A stretch of 41,798 nucleotides of DNA from an uncultured Bacillota bacterium (GCA_958448635.1 CAUDEQ010000012.1:1-41798), one strand, 5' to 3'; positions 1-8,965 are shown, counted from the first letter of the stretch. Notes: generated from the sequence alone by a model not told the origin. Numbers and translations: made by a program.

Positions 1-2
1 CC

Positions 3-143
3 ACACTGTGGTCGTGGTGGAAGAACAACAATGTTACCGCCGCCGCGCAGGAGGCGCAAAACACGCTCAAAGCGATTAAAGAAGACGGAGACGGCAGCGA
101 CGGCGCTGTATTCTGGGAAGTAGAGGAAGGAGAGGTAGAGTAA
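3..143 (+). CDS. Phage holin, C-terminal part (cut by window start)
   Basis: The open frame enters from the left edge and stops at 141-143, overlapping the endolysin ATG as TAATG. The visible 46 residues begin with a WSWWKNNN stretch, then an Ala/Gln-rich amphipathic segment and a very acidic tail ending in EVEEGEVE. The membrane-exit W-x-x-W-K-N-N pattern followed by a charged tail is what I know from Firmicute phage holins of the Phage_holin_1 type. The tight overlap with a lysin supports a lysis cassette. The membrane-spanning N-terminus lies outside the window, so the family call rests on the tail and context only. Confidence 0.6.
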   Translation, partial: TLWSWWKNNNVTAAAQEAQNTLKAIKEDGDGSDGAVFWEVEEGEVE

Positions 144-871
144 TGATATCGGTTTTATACAGACAGTATTTTTTAAAGTATAACTACGGCTATTACACAG
201 GGGCGCTGGATGGCATATCCGGGTCCGGCACCAAAGCGGCTATAAAGAAATTCCAGAGAGGATATGGCCTTTCGCAGGATGGGATTTGGGGTGCCAAGAC
301 AAATGCAAAGGCGGTATCGGTAACCAAGGAGTTGCAGACGCTGCTGAACAAATACGGCGCGGGACTGACCGTTGACGGCGTACTGGGGCAGAAGACTGCA
401 GCGGCTATAAAGACTGTGCAGAAAAAGCTGGGTCTTACCGCCGACGGCATTGCCGGAACAAAGACATGGGCAAAGCTCAGGGGATCTTCTTCCGGTACGG
501 CTTCCGGAGGTTCTTCGGAACATTTCGCAAAAGTTGAGTTTAAATGCCAGTGCGGTGGAAGGTATTGTAACGGATATCCTGCCGGGAATACATCGGCAAA
601 GCTGCTCAACATCCTCGAAGGGCTGCGGGCATATTACGGCAAGCCGATTACCATAACCTCCGGGCAGAGATGCAAGACGCGGAATAGGCAGGTCGGCGGA
701 GCGACCAATAGCGCACATACAAAGGGCAAGGCCGCCGATATTTATATCCCCGGCATCTGCAACACGGCAGCTGGCCGCAGACAGGTGGTATCGAAGGCAT
801 ATTCCCTTGGCGCAGCCTATGCGTATGCCAATACTGCCGGCATGGGGAATGCTGTGCATATAAACGTATAA
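143..871 (+). CDS. Phage endolysin: two PG-binding repeats plus M15-type peptidase
   Basis: A 242-residue protein. Residues about 5-50 and 55-112 are two peptidoglycan-binding repeats, each with a Y/L..G-L-x-x-D-G-I-x-G-x-K-T core. A Ser/Gly-rich linker follows (about 113-125). The C-terminal half resembles the Peptidase_M15_3 (D-Ala-D-Ala carboxypeptidase-like) fold, with zinc-ligand signatures S-A-H-T-K-G-K-A-A-D near residue 191 and a terminal V-H-I-N-V. It would cut cell-wall peptides at host lysis. The start overlaps the holin stop (TAATG) with GGAGAGG just upstream, so translation is probably coupled. Holin, lysin and a small membrane protein are consecutive, as in a lysis module. Confidence 0.85.
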   Translation: MISVLYRQYFLKYNYGYYTGALDGISGSGTKAAIKKFQRGYGLSQDGIWGAKTNAKAVSVTKELQTLLNKYGAGLTVDGVLGQKTAAAIKTVQKKLGLTADGIAGTKTWAKLRGSSSGTASGGSSEHFAKVEFKCQCGGRYCNGYPAGNTSAKLLNILEGLRAYYGKPITITSGQRCKTRNRQVGGATNSAHTKGKAADIYIPGICNTAAGRRQVVSKAYSLGAAYAYANTAGMGNAVHINV

Positions 872-881
872 GGAGGCATAA

Positions 882-1172
882 ATGGAAATAGGAGTAATTA
901 TAGCCGCTGCTTTGCCTTCTATTTTTTCTGGGGTAACAATTCTTTTGCTTACTCGGCAGCAGAACAAGGCAGACAAAAGGGCAAAGGACAGAGAAGAAAG
1001 GGAAGAACTTACACTAGAGGCCATTAATGCCATATTCAGCATAACCAAAGAATTAACGGACTGTGTGCTAAACAAGAAGGTACCAAACGGTGCGCTGGCA
1101 GAAGCCTTTGAGTACAAGCAGGACGTAAAACATAGAATTGAGAATTATGAGCGGAAGAAAGCCGCACAGTAG
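882..1172 (+). CDS. Small phage membrane protein with coiled-coil tail
   Basis: A 96-residue protein. Residues about 4-24 form one hydrophobic helix, and the rest is a highly charged Lys/Glu/Arg helix (about 27-55) with a basic end. It starts 10 nt after the endolysin stop behind AAGGAGG. It ends just before a strong terminator, closing the lysis operon. Single-TM proteins with a charged coil next to endolysins can be accessory holins, antiholins or spanin-like partners. I do not recognise a specific family, so the role is inferred from position and topology. Confidence 0.6.
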   Translation: MEIGVIIAAALPSIFSGVTILLLTRQQNKADKRAKDREEREELTLEAINAIFSITKELTDCVLNKKVPNGALAEAFEYKQDVKHRIENYERKKAAQ

Positions 1173-1177
1173 TTGAA

Positions 1178-1201
1178 AAAAGCCCCGTTTCAGGGGCTTT
1201 T
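1178..1201 (+). terminator. Intrinsic terminator after the lysis genes
   Basis: AAAAGCCCC, a 6-nt loop (GTTTCA), then GGGGCTTTT: a perfect 9-bp stem with the closing T run built into the 3' arm. It begins 5 nt after the stop of the small membrane protein and separates the lysis genes from the coiled-coil gene at 1220. Confidence 0.85.
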
Positions 1202-1219
1202 AAATTTTGGAGGTATCAA

Positions 1220-1786
1220 ATGGCAACGTATGACACATCACGATATGACCAGTTATATAAGGACTTTGAAAAACATCAGAAAGACACTGCGGCAAAACAG
1301 AAAGCCAATGCAGAAGAACAATATAATGCCAGACTAAAAGAGGCATATATAAGCAATATGCAGGACAAGAAGACATTGGCTGATTCTATGGCAAGAGCAG
1401 GTATAAGGGGTGGAGCTACAGAGACCGCCGCATTAAAAACTAATATTTCATATCAAAACACTCGTAATGATCTGAACAAGGAAAAGGCAAAAACGCTTAG
1501 GGATATTGACGATAACGCCAATACAAACATCTTTAATTATAAGCAGGCAAACGATGCCGCTAAAATTTCATATGTAGAGCAACGTGAGGCAGAAGAGAGA
1601 CAGCTCGCACAGAACAATCTGGAAAAACAAGAAGCGGCAGACCTTGATTATCTTCAGGCAAAATATGGTGGAGTATATGATACAACAACGCTTAACAATG
1701 CTCTAGCAAATGCCAAGACACAGCAAGAAAGGGCAATTATCCAGGCAAGAATCAATTATCTTACTGCATACAGTAAAGGATATTAA
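1220..1786 (+). CDS. Phage coiled-coil protein, possible virion or ejection component
   Basis: A 188-residue, almost entirely helical protein rich in Gln, Ala, Lys and Glu, without signal peptide or membrane helix. A glycine-containing break (G-I-R-G-G-A-T-E-T-A, about residues 61-70) interrupts two long coiled coils. It follows the terminator with its own GGAGG site and ends 11 nt before the 1695-residue gene, suggesting co-expression. Small coiled-coil proteins placed directly before giant Ala/Lys-rich proteins occur in phages with internal or ejection proteins. I recognise no named family. Confidence 0.55.
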   Translation: MATYDTSRYDQLYKDFEKHQKDTAAKQKANAEEQYNARLKEAYISNMQDKKTLADSMARAGIRGGATETAALKTNISYQNTRNDLNKEKAKTLRDIDDNANTNIFNYKQANDAAKISYVEQREAEERQLAQNNLEKQEAADLDYLQAKYGGVYDTTTLNNALANAKTQQERAIIQARINYLTAYSKGY

Positions 1787-1797
1787 GGAGTAGTCAT

Positions 1798-4700
1798 ATG
1801 GCAAAGAAAAAGAAGGGAATAGCTGCGGCAATAGAAGCCGCCGCAAAAGCCGCAAAAAGTACGGCAACGAAAGCAGCGGTATCATCAGCAGCGAAGCAAG
1901 TTAAATCCACAGCTAACAAGGTTGCGAAAAAAACAGGAGCGAGCACATCTTCGCAGTCTGCCGCAGCTGTAGCCGCCGCAAAAGCAGCCGCAGAAGCAGC
2001 GGCAAAGGCAGCGAAACAAGCGGCAGCAAAAAAAGCAGCGGCAAAAACACAGGAGGGATTGTTAAAGAACACAAAAGCGCTTCAGACAAAAAAACGTGGA
2101 GGAGTTGTATTGTCCAATAAAACCCTTCAGAGAAAACAGGCTGCTCAAAAAGCAAGGGAGAATGCACTTAAGTATATAACAAAAGGCACTGATAAAAAAT
2201 CTGTGAAAAAGGCAATCCAAAAGGGAAAGAAGACAAGTGCGCTTGGAACAGAAATAAAAAAGGTGACTAAAACATATGATACTGGTGCGAAAACAACAAA
2301 TTCAATCGTTACGGGTGCTTCTGTTGTGGCGAATATTGCAAAAGCTCCAGAAGAGGTTTCGAAGCTTGTTTCCCAGGGACATAGTGAAGAAGCAGCACGC
2401 AAAGCTGTTAATGAAGCCATAAAAGCAAACGTTGACGCAACGAAGGTAAAACTGGAAAAGGACAACCCTAGTAAAATAAAGTATTCATATAAGAATCTTA
2501 CACAAGGGGAATATAACCTTATGGCGGTTGCTGCACAACAAGGACGTTTGCGCGAACTATTACAAAACAACAAAACTCTTGCAAACAAAGTACGCAAACT
2601 AAACGTAAAGGATTATGTTGATAGTCCTGTTGTAATGGGTGCGCTAGATCAGCTTACACAGGGGCTTTCTGTATCGCAAGACCCTGTATATAAATACTCC
2701 AAAGACGAGAAGCGCATAATGGAAAAGCAGAAGCAGACAACCGGATATAATGTCGGACGTGTTGCCGGTGCTGTTGGTGAGTTTGCGCTTGGCGGTACAA
2801 GTAGTATGGGTAGTTCTCTGGCTAAAACAGCAGGGAAAACGGCACTAAAAGAAGCAGCTAAACAGGGCGGTAAATCACTTGCGAAAACAGCCGCTAAGAA
2901 TACAGCAAAAGACATTGGTGGTGATGCACTTGCATCTTTAGGTCTTAATACTTTAGATGCTTTGAAATTCTCTTATGAAGATGGAAAATTTAATAAAAAG
3001 GCATTCGCAAAAGAACTTGCGTTGAATGTGGGTGGAGACATGCTTCTTGGTGGAGCAGTTTCCGGTATAACTCATGGGTTATCAGCAAACCAAGTAAGGC
3101 GATTTAACAATATAAATAAAAAAGTAATTAACGGTGCCGATGTTTCTGCTGTGGAAATGAAGTTTTATAATAAACATTTAGATGAACTTATCGACAAGGT
3201 GTCAACCAAGTATGAGGAAGTAAAAGAAGCTCCTAAACAGAAGCCTTCTTCTGGAAACAACATTGCAGAACAAAGAGCAAATGAGCTTAAGGCGCAAGGT
3301 CTTAGCGAAGATGATGTATTAGAAACACTAGCAAGCGAAGGTGTGAGCCCTGTAGATGCTTTAAAAGCCCTCGGAGATGACATTGAAGAAAATGTTGTAG
3401 TTGTTGGCAACGTAAACAAAGCGCGTATAGACGAACTAAAAGCACAGGGACTAAACGATAATGAGATATGGGAGAAAGTTGCGAGTGAGGCGGCTAGTAA
3501 CCCTGGGAAGACGTACAATAATGCAGCGGAAATGATAAAGGGAGAAAATCCATCACCGAGAGAGGCGCTGGAAAGCTCAAACAAAATAAACCCAAAAGAA
3601 TACCCACATGTAAGACAAACCGCTATAAAACTAAGAAACCAAGTTGAAGATGATGTTGCAGAGATCATCGAGCCTTGGATAAAGTCCGGTCAGCTAAACA
3701 AAAGGGTTATACAGACCCAGAAGGAGGCGCTGGAGCAAGCAGAAAAAGAGCTTGCAGATGGAACACTGTTTAACCGATTTATGGACGGTGATGTTCAGAC
3801 AAATGAACATCTATTCATGGCACGAGCAAAAGTTGTTTTGGAAGACCTTATGCAAAAAGCGGTTGAAAGTGACGAGGCTTCTGAAATGTTGTTAAAAGCA
3901 ATGGACAAGGCAACTGAGGCGGCATCACACGGAGGGCGTCTTATGAACGCCACCAAACTATTAATGAGAAATACACCGCAGGGTAGACTTAGAACAATAC
4001 AGAAAGAGGTCGAAAAGCTTAATGCTAAATATGGTGATAGGTTAAAGGGTGGAAAACTTGAGCTATCACAGGAACAGATAACAGCAATATTGAACGCCAC
4101 AGACGATACAATCACAGATGTTGCAGACAAAATCAATCGTGAAATATGGGAGGATATTCCTGCCACATGGTTTGAGAAATTCAATGAGTTCAGACACACA
4201 TCAATGTTGTTTAATGCCAAAACGCACGCAAGAAATATGTTTGGTAACTCGGTTTTTTACCAGTGCAGACTTATATCTGATGGTATAGAAATACTTATAA
4301 ATAAAATGCCTGCCATAAAAAACAAAGTAGAGAAACTTGGTGGGAAACCCGAAATGCTTCATGTAACAAGAAAGGAAATCACAGATAACAAGGCAGCAAT
4401 AGATAAACTCTTCGATGCCAATTATTCAAAATCAGACAGTAAAAATCAGTTTCTGGAGCGCTCACGTCCTGATGGCGTTCCTATATTTAAAAACAAGCTT
4501 CTGAACAAAGTTTCAACCGTAAATTATGGGGCGTTAGAATGGGAGGATATGCAGTTCTTCAAGCCAGAATATAGGAAGAATTTTATTAGATGGTGCAAAG
4601 CGAACGATGTAGACTTGAACACTATACAGAACCTTCCTAAAGACAAACTTCGCAAGGCAGATGCTTACGCAATGAGGAAAGCTGAAGAAGCCACGTTCAG

Positions 4701-6885
4701 AGACGATTCGGCGTTTGCAAGAAAGATAGTAAAGATGAAAGAGACAACGGCGACAAAAAAAGGCAAAACGGCTGTGGGAACAGCAGCATATAGGACTGCT
4801 AATGTCATCTTGGAGGGCAATTTGCCTTTTGTAAAAACACCTGTAAATATAATGAGGCGAACTATTGATTATTCTCCAATAGGACTTTTAAGGTCAGGTG
4901 TGGAGCTTGCCACTGCTAAAACTGCCGATGATTTTATGCAGGGTGTACACCACATGTCAACTGGATTGACGGGAACGGGAGTATTTGCAGTAGGGATGTG
5001 GCTTGCAAACAAAGACCTTATTACGGTAAAAGCTGGCGAGGTTTCAGGTGACGCCTATTATGATAGAGGTATGGGATACCAGGACTATTCATTAGTTATA
5101 AATATAGGTGGTAAAGAGTATTCAATGACAATAGACTGGCTGTCACCTATGCAGGTATCACTTTTTATGGGCGCCGCAACGTATAACAACTTGTCGGAGG
5201 ACGGAGTTACGTTCACGAGTATGATTGAGGGGCTTTCTGCCGTTACGGGTCCTATGCTGGACATGTCGTACATGTCATCTACAAAAGATACTGTTGAAAC
5301 ATTTATGGAAAAAGTTTATCGCAATGGAACTGGTGATGATGCTGACTGGACGGGAGCAATAATGCAAACACTGTTTGGCTCAGTTCCACAGGGCTATTTA
5401 AATGGGTTTGTTCCTCAACTTCTCAGCCAAACAGCAATGGCGTTTGATTCAAAGCAGAGGGACACAAGGTCAACCAAAGAAGACCCTATAGAAGCTAGTT
5501 GGGAATCATTTGCAAGGAAGCTTGTAAACAAAGTTCCGGGGCTTAGGAATGTAATGTTGAATCCTAAACTCGAAGTTGCAGGAGAAGATGCGGGAAAGGA
5601 CGTTGAAACGGGAAGCAATATTGTTACACGCTTTTTAAACGCATATGTAAACCCTTCGAACGTAAAAGAGATAAAAACAACAAAGTATGATAAACGCCTC
5701 ATAAAAATATATAATAATCTCCCCGACGGTTCAGAAGAGAAAAAATATTTCTGGCATAAGTTTACGGGAAATCCACAGTATGATTTGCCTAATGGGAAAC
5801 GAATGACGTATGATGAAGCCTATACATATGGGAAGGAAAGCCGAAGACGACAAACAAAACTGATACAAGACATGATGCGGTCAAAGAGCTACAAAAACAT
5901 GACTAATGAAATGAAAGTGTCTGAGATTGATGGTGCGAATTGGCTAGGACAAACATATGCTGACAGGAAAACATATGGAGATAAATTCGCTGTCAACCGC
6001 ATAGCGAAGAACGGGTTTGTTGGTGATGCACGTGCGGCTAATGTGGCTAGGGAGATAGGGATAAAAGACAAGGATTTCCTTGATTTTTATATTACAAAAG
6101 AAAGACTAGTTAACAGAGCGCACGATTCAGACTGGAACACAAAAGCCCTGGCAGTAGCATTAAACGGCAATGACAAAATGGCTGAACTTTATGGCGTGAA
6201 CATTGACAAGGTAGATATAGCAAAAGAATATTTGAAGAACGGTGGGTCAGAAAAAGAATATTCTGATGCATCGTGCAACATTGCCTCCACAATAGCAAAA
6301 GCACAGGCGACAACATCTGCATCAAACAAAGCACTTGCAGCGGCAGAACACAACATAACGGCAAGAACATATCCAGCCCTTGGCATAAGCGATCAAAAAG
6401 CCAATATGGGGGTAGGCTTAAAGAACTTTGGTTATGACTTCAATAAATTAGATGCAATGAAAACAGCGCTAAAATATCATGGGTATGATACCGACCAAAG
6501 CGGCAGCATAAACAAAAGAGAACTTATGGCATACATTGATAGCCTTGGTCTCGATAGCTGGGAGGAAAAAGCCTGTCTGTTTGAATATCTAAAGGAAAGC
6601 AACACGAAAAATCCATATGGGCAGATACCAAACTACCTAGGATTATCAAACACATCATCAAGCAGTGGTGGCGGCAGTAGAAGCTACAGCAGAAGTTCAA
6701 AAACATCAAAAGCAACAACGGAAAAGGCGCAGAAGTCTACGCTTCCTCCATGGGAAGAATACGTAAAGGATTATGTAAGCAACGTGGAAAAAGTTTCAGG
6801 TGTAAACTTCAAAGACTGGGATTCACCGCTTGATAAAACCTATGTGAATAAAATCAATTCTATACTGAAGAAAACAGAGGTTTAA
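1798..6885 (+). CDS. Giant prophage protein (1695 aa), probable internal virion/ejection protein, with an EF-hand loop
   Basis: The N-terminus (about 1-130) is low-complexity Ala/Lys, resembling histone-H1-like tails. Then come glycine/alanine-rich segments (about 315-430), charged helical stretches with repeated ELKAQGL(S/N) units (about 500 and 550), and a possible membrane-active hydrophobic segment around 1050-1075. Near the C-terminus, residues 1564-1575 read D-T-D-Q-S-G-S-I-N-K-R-E, a canonical 12-residue EF-hand calcium loop. A Ser/Gly linker and a Trp-containing tail follow. Size, helical content and location at the prophage end fit an ejection or polyvalent virion protein, but I see no catalytic motif and recognise no family. 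It starts at ATG behind AAGGAG. Confidence 0.6.
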   Translation: MAKKKKGIAAAIEAAAKAAKSTATKAAVSSAAKQVKSTANKVAKKTGASTSSQSAAAVAAAKAAAEAAAKAAKQAAAKKAAAKTQEGLLKNTKALQTKKRGGVVLSNKTLQRKQAAQKARENALKYITKGTDKKSVKKAIQKGKKTSALGTEIKKVTKTYDTGAKTTNSIVTGASVVANIAKAPEEVSKLVSQGHSEEAARKAVNEAIKANVDATKVKLEKDNPSKIKYSYKNLTQGEYNLMAVAAQQGRLRELLQNNKTLANKVRKLNVKDYVDSPVVMGALDQLTQGLSVSQDPVYKYSKDEKRIMEKQKQTTGYNVGRVAGAVGEFALGGTSSMGSSLAKTAGKTALKEAAKQGGKSLAKTAAKNTAKDIGGDALASLGLNTLDALKFSYEDGKFNKKAFAKELALNVGGDMLLGGAVSGITHGLSANQVRRFNNINKKVINGADVSAVEMKFYNKHLDELIDKVSTKYEEVKEAPKQKPSSGNNIAEQRANELKAQGLSEDDVLETLASEGVSPVDALKALGDDIEENVVVVGNVNKARIDELKAQGLNDNEIWEKVASEAASNPGKTYNNAAEMIKGENPSPREALESSNKINPKEYPHVRQTAIKLRNQVEDDVAEIIEPWIKSGQLNKRVIQTQKEALEQAEKELADGTLFNRFMDGDVQTNEHLFMARAKVVLEDLMQKAVESDEASEMLLKAMDKATEAASHGGRLMNATKLLMRNTPQGRLRTIQKEVEKLNAKYGDRLKGGKLELSQEQITAILNATDDTITDVADKINREIWEDIPATWFEKFNEFRHTSMLFNAKTHARNMFGNSVFYQCRLISDGIEILINKMPAIKNKVEKLGGKPEMLHVTRKEITDNKAAIDKLFDANYSKSDSKNQFLERSRPDGVPIFKNKLLNKVSTVNYGALEWEDMQFFKPEYRKNFIRWCKANDVDLNTIQNLPKDKLRKADAYAMRKAEEATFRDDSAFARKIVKMKETTATKKGKTAVGTAAYRTANVILEGNLPFVKTPVNIMRRTIDYSPIGLLRSGVELATAKTADDFMQGVHHMSTGLTGTGVFAVGMWLANKDLITVKAGEVSGDAYYDRGMGYQDYSLVINIGGKEYSMTIDWLSPMQVSLFMGAATYNNLSEDGVTFTSMIEGLSAVTGPMLDMSYMSSTKDTVETFMEKVYRNGTGDDADWTGAIMQTLFGSVPQGYLNGFVPQLLSQTAMAFDSKQRDTRSTKEDPIEASWESFARKLVNKVPGLRNVMLNPKLEVAGEDAGKDVETGSNIVTRFLNAYVNPSNVKEIKTTKYDKRLIKIYNNLPDGSEEKKYFWHKFTGNPQYDLPNGKRMTYDEAYTYGKESRRRQTKLIQDMMRSKSYKNMTNEMKVSEIDGANWLGQTYADRKTYGDKFAVNRIAKNGFVGDARAANVAREIGIKDKDFLDFYITKERLVNRAHDSDWNTKALAVALNGNDKMAELYGVNIDKVDIAKEYLKNGGSEKEYSDASCNIASTIAKAQATTSASNKALAAAEHNITARTYPALGISDQKANMGVGLKNFGYDFNKLDAMKTALKYHGYDTDQSGSINKRELMAYIDSLGLDSWEEKACLFEYLKESNTKNPYGQIPNYLGLSNTSSSSGGGSRSYSRSSKTSKATTEKAQKSTLPPWEEYVKDYVSNVEKVSGVNFKDWDSPLDKTYVNKINSILKKTEV

Positions 6886-7019
6886 GAGCGTGATTTTCCG
6901 TAAAATTTTCCGTAAAAACTTTGAACATGGATAAATCACGGCAAACGATGATAAACATATGGATGTTGAAATTTCAACGCTTACAGACCGTGTTGAATAA
7001 CGGTAAACATTTGAACGGC

Positions 7020-7045
7020 GGGTTCGATTCCCATCACTTCCACCA
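7020..7045 (+). other. Duplicated tRNA 3' end: prophage right attachment site
   Basis: The 26 nt from 7020 contain a T-loop (GGGTTCGATTCCC), seven acceptor-stem bases (CACTTCC), the discriminator A and an encoded CCA. The sequence upstream does not fold into a tRNA: the T-stem 5' arm mismatches and no anticodon arm is visible. This is the pattern left when a phage integrates into the 3' end of a tRNA gene. The intact tRNA, restored by the phage copy, should sit at the other prophage boundary left of the window. The implied acceptor 5' strand is GGAAGTG; the amino acid cannot be read. Confidence 0.8.
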
Positions 7046-7051
7046 TGAAAT

Positions 7052-7133
7052 GAAAGACCGCCTGCGGGCGGTTTTTTCATTTCACGAAGGAAAAAAGCAG
7101 GGAATCGAAGCCATGGAATGGGTGAGGAATTCC
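7052..7133 (+). repeat. Dispersed intergenic repeat, copy 1 (contains a terminator)
   Basis: This follows the tRNA fragment directly. It begins GAAAGACCGCCTGCGGGCGG, forming a terminator hairpin (ACCGCC-TGCG-GGCGGT, 7057-7076, then TTTTT), and continues through a conserved non-hairpin tail ending GAGGAATTCC. Nearly the same sequence recurs at 8794 and, truncated, at 10735. A fragment of its 3' end recurs at 11522. Confidence 0.85.
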
Positions 7134-7171
7134 GGCTCTGTTAAAAATATTGAGGTGGTGGATACTAAAAA

Positions 7172-7196
7172 GATGGCTCGCTGTCTGCGAGCCATC
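7172..7196 (+). terminator. Strong hairpin, probable terminator
   Basis: GATGGCTCGC, loop TGTCT, GCGAGCCATC: a perfect 10-bp stem followed by CTAATTTATTTTTT. It lies in the gene-free stretch 7046-7331 between the prophage end and the convergent ATPase gene. Apart from the repeat copy, nothing else is seen in that stretch. Confidence 0.6.
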
Positions 7197-7331
7197 CTAA
7201 TTTATTTTTTAGAATCGGAAAAAGTAAAATCAAACTGACAACTTTTGAATTGTAGAGATAAAAATAGAATATAAGAATGGGTTACCAATAGCTTGGCAAG
7301 TACATGCAGTGTCAGAGATGATGCCCTCATA

Positions 7332-8633
7332 TTAAATCAGTTCCATCATTTTGCCGGCCAGATACAGAGGAATATTAGTTATTTTTCCATCGTGTCTGTA
7401 TCCGCGCATAGAAAAACGGACGGCAGATTCTGGATTTTTCTTAGCGATATAACTTTTAAATGAGCTGGCCTTTTTGTTTTCTCCGCCTTTTGCCTCAATC
7501 GGGATTATTTCTGTACCATTCTGGATAATGAAATCGAGCTCGCCGTTTCTGTCAGAGTAGTATCTAGGCTGTACGGGCAGACTGCCGCGAAGCTGCTGAA
7601 GTACATAGTTTTCTGTCAGAGGCCCCTTAAACTGGTAGCTGGACTTAAGTAAAATGGCACTGTTATCGATACCGGCCATGGCTTTGAGCAATCCGGTATC
7701 AAACATAAACAGTTTGAACTGATCGAGTTTATCGAACGCTGACAAAGGATGTTCAACCTTGGACACATTATAGACGCGATTCAGTATGCCGGCAGAAACA
7801 AGCCATTCAATTGCTTCCTCAAAATCTCGGGCACGTCCTCCCTCGCGCACCGCACCATACATGAATTTCTCGTTCGGTTTAGCGAGCTGTGATGCTATGC
7901 TGCGGAATACCATAAGGATTCGTCCGCTGTTTACTTTCCCGTTATGTTTGGAAAAGTCGTTCTCATAAATTTCAATCAGCTCATGCTGAATTTTATATAT
8001 TCTCTCGGGGTCCTTGTATTTTGTCCATGATGCAACGCATTCCGGCATGCCGCCGATAATTAGATAGTTCTTGTAGGTATCTGTAAGGCGATTATGGAAT
8101 ATCTCCTCTATCTCCTGATTTTTCTTTATGTCGTCATAATATGAATAGAGGCTGCTGTCAGTTGCTGCCAGATATTCTTCAAATGTCATAGGAAATATAT
8201 CAAGAATGTTAACCTGACCCACCGGGTAAGATTTAGGTGTCGCAAGAAGTGTCCCCAGCAGACTTCCGGCAGTAACAATATGATATTCATCGGCATTTTC
8301 TTTGAAATACTTTAGGGAGTTTAAAGCTTCAGGGCATTCCTGTATCTCATCAAGAATGATAAGTGTGTCTCCGGGAACTATCTTCTTTCCTGAAATCAGC
8401 GAAAGAAGTTCAACAATTCGATTGGGATTCTTGTTCTTTTCAAATACTGATTTTAGCTCCTCTTCTTCGTCGAAGTTGAAATATACAAAACTGTCATATT
8501 CGCTTTTACCGAACTCTTTCATCAGCCAGGTTTTGCCAACCTGACGTGCCCCACGCATAATCAGGGGCTTTCGTTCAGGATCAGATTTCCACTTAATGAG
8601 CTTATCAATAGCGTTTCTTTTCAATGTGTTCAC
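7332..8633 (-). CDS. AAA_14/DUF4143 family P-loop ATPase
   Basis: A 433-residue protein. Walker A is G-A-R-Q-V-G-K-T at 28-35 and Walker B is L-I-I-L-D-E at 91-96 followed by I-Q-E, as in the AAA_14 family. The C-terminal DUF4143 domain ends with E-L-D-F-I then I-P-I-E-A-K-G, matching the D...E-x-K spacing of PD-(D/E)xK nuclease folds. The family is common in prokaryotes, often in accessory regions, without a settled role. The longest frame begins at GTG 8633, but TTG at 8624 (giving MKRNAIDKL) is better spaced from AAGGCGGTG and matches the usual N-terminus, so it may be the real start. It is transcribed alone, against its neighbours, from a TTGAAA-17-TAATGT promoter. Confidence 0.85.
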   Translation of the reverse strand: MNTLKRNAIDKLIKWKSDPERKPLIMRGARQVGKTWLMKEFGKSEYDSFVYFNFDEEEELKSVFEKNKNPNRIVELLSLISGKKIVPGDTLIILDEIQECPEALNSLKYFKENADEYHIVTAGSLLGTLLATPKSYPVGQVNILDIFPMTFEEYLAATDSSLYSYYDDIKKNQEIEEIFHNRLTDTYKNYLIIGGMPECVASWTKYKDPERIYKIQHELIEIYENDFSKHNGKVNSGRILMVFRSIASQLAKPNEKFMYGAVREGGRARDFEEAIEWLVSAGILNRVYNVSKVEHPLSAFDKLDQFKLFMFDTGLLKAMAGIDNSAILLKSSYQFKGPLTENYVLQQLRGSLPVQPRYYSDRNGELDFIIQNGTEIIPIEAKGGENKKASSFKSYIAKKNPESAVRFSMRGYRHDGKITNIPLYLAGKMMELI

Positions 8634-8655
8634 CGCCTTTTATTACTTCAAGACT

Positions 8656-8684
8656 ACATTATCACATTTTTATGCAGCTTTCAA
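8656..8684 (-). promoter_or_regulatory. Promoter of the DUF4143 ATPase
   Basis: On the minus strand, TTGAAA (8684-8679) is separated by 17 nt from TAATGT (8661-8656), 23 nt before the GTG start. Confidence 0.6.
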
Positions 8685-8693
8685 TGTAAATTA

Positions 8694-8753
8694 AACACAT
8701 TTTTACGAATATTATCGATGGCATAACACATATTTTTACGAATATATTATCGA
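8694..8753 (-). repeat. Two direct repeats upstream of the ATPase promoter
   Basis: AACACATTTTTACGAATATT plus ATCGA (8694-8718) and a 29-nt version with two 2-nt insertions (8725-8753) lie in tandem, about 31 nt apart and just upstream of the -35. This arrangement, about three helical turns, suggests an activator or regulator binding region. No protein can be assigned. Confidence 0.5.
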
Positions 8754-8793
8754 ATATTTGCACATTTTGCGGATTTGTGCGCTTGTATTCCGG

Positions 8794-8895
8794 GAAAGAA
8801 CGCCTGTGGGCGGGTTTTTCATTTCGCGAAGGAATAATGTAGGTAATCGAAGCCATGGAATGGGTGAGGAATTCCCATGCGGATTTTCCCAAAGA
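8794..8895 (+). repeat. Dispersed intergenic repeat, copy 2 (longest copy)
   Basis: Aligns with 7052-7133 from GAAAGA to GAGGAATTCC with scattered substitutions, including a diverged hairpin CGCC-TGTG-GGCG. It continues to CCATGCGGATTTTCCCAAAG, whose last part recurs at 11522. It lies between the ATPase and the operator array of the next gene. Confidence 0.8.
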
Positions 8896-8965
8896 AAGGG
8901 ACTGCAGGGAGAAGAATAAACTACAACTTAGCTTAATATCAAACAATCAAAAAATAGACAAAGTG

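Noticed and set aside
173..1117. A 314-codon open frame on the minus strand
   Set aside because: It lies entirely opposite the endolysin and the small membrane gene, which have clear motifs and ribosome sites.
1794..2072. Ala/Phe-rich minus-strand frame
   Set aside because: Shadow of the Ala/Lys-rich N-terminus of the giant phage protein; composition is a mirror of that low-complexity DNA.
6990..7045. Complete tRNA gene
   Set aside because: Only the T-loop and acceptor 3' half are tRNA-like. No D-arm or anticodon arm precedes it, and the T-stem does not pair fully.
6921..7238. Open frame of 105 codons across the tRNA fragment and repeat
   Set aside because: It reads through the tRNA 3' end, a terminator and the dispersed repeat. 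The same peptide-like stretch recurs at 10642-10833 because the DNA repeat recurs, not because a protein is conserved.
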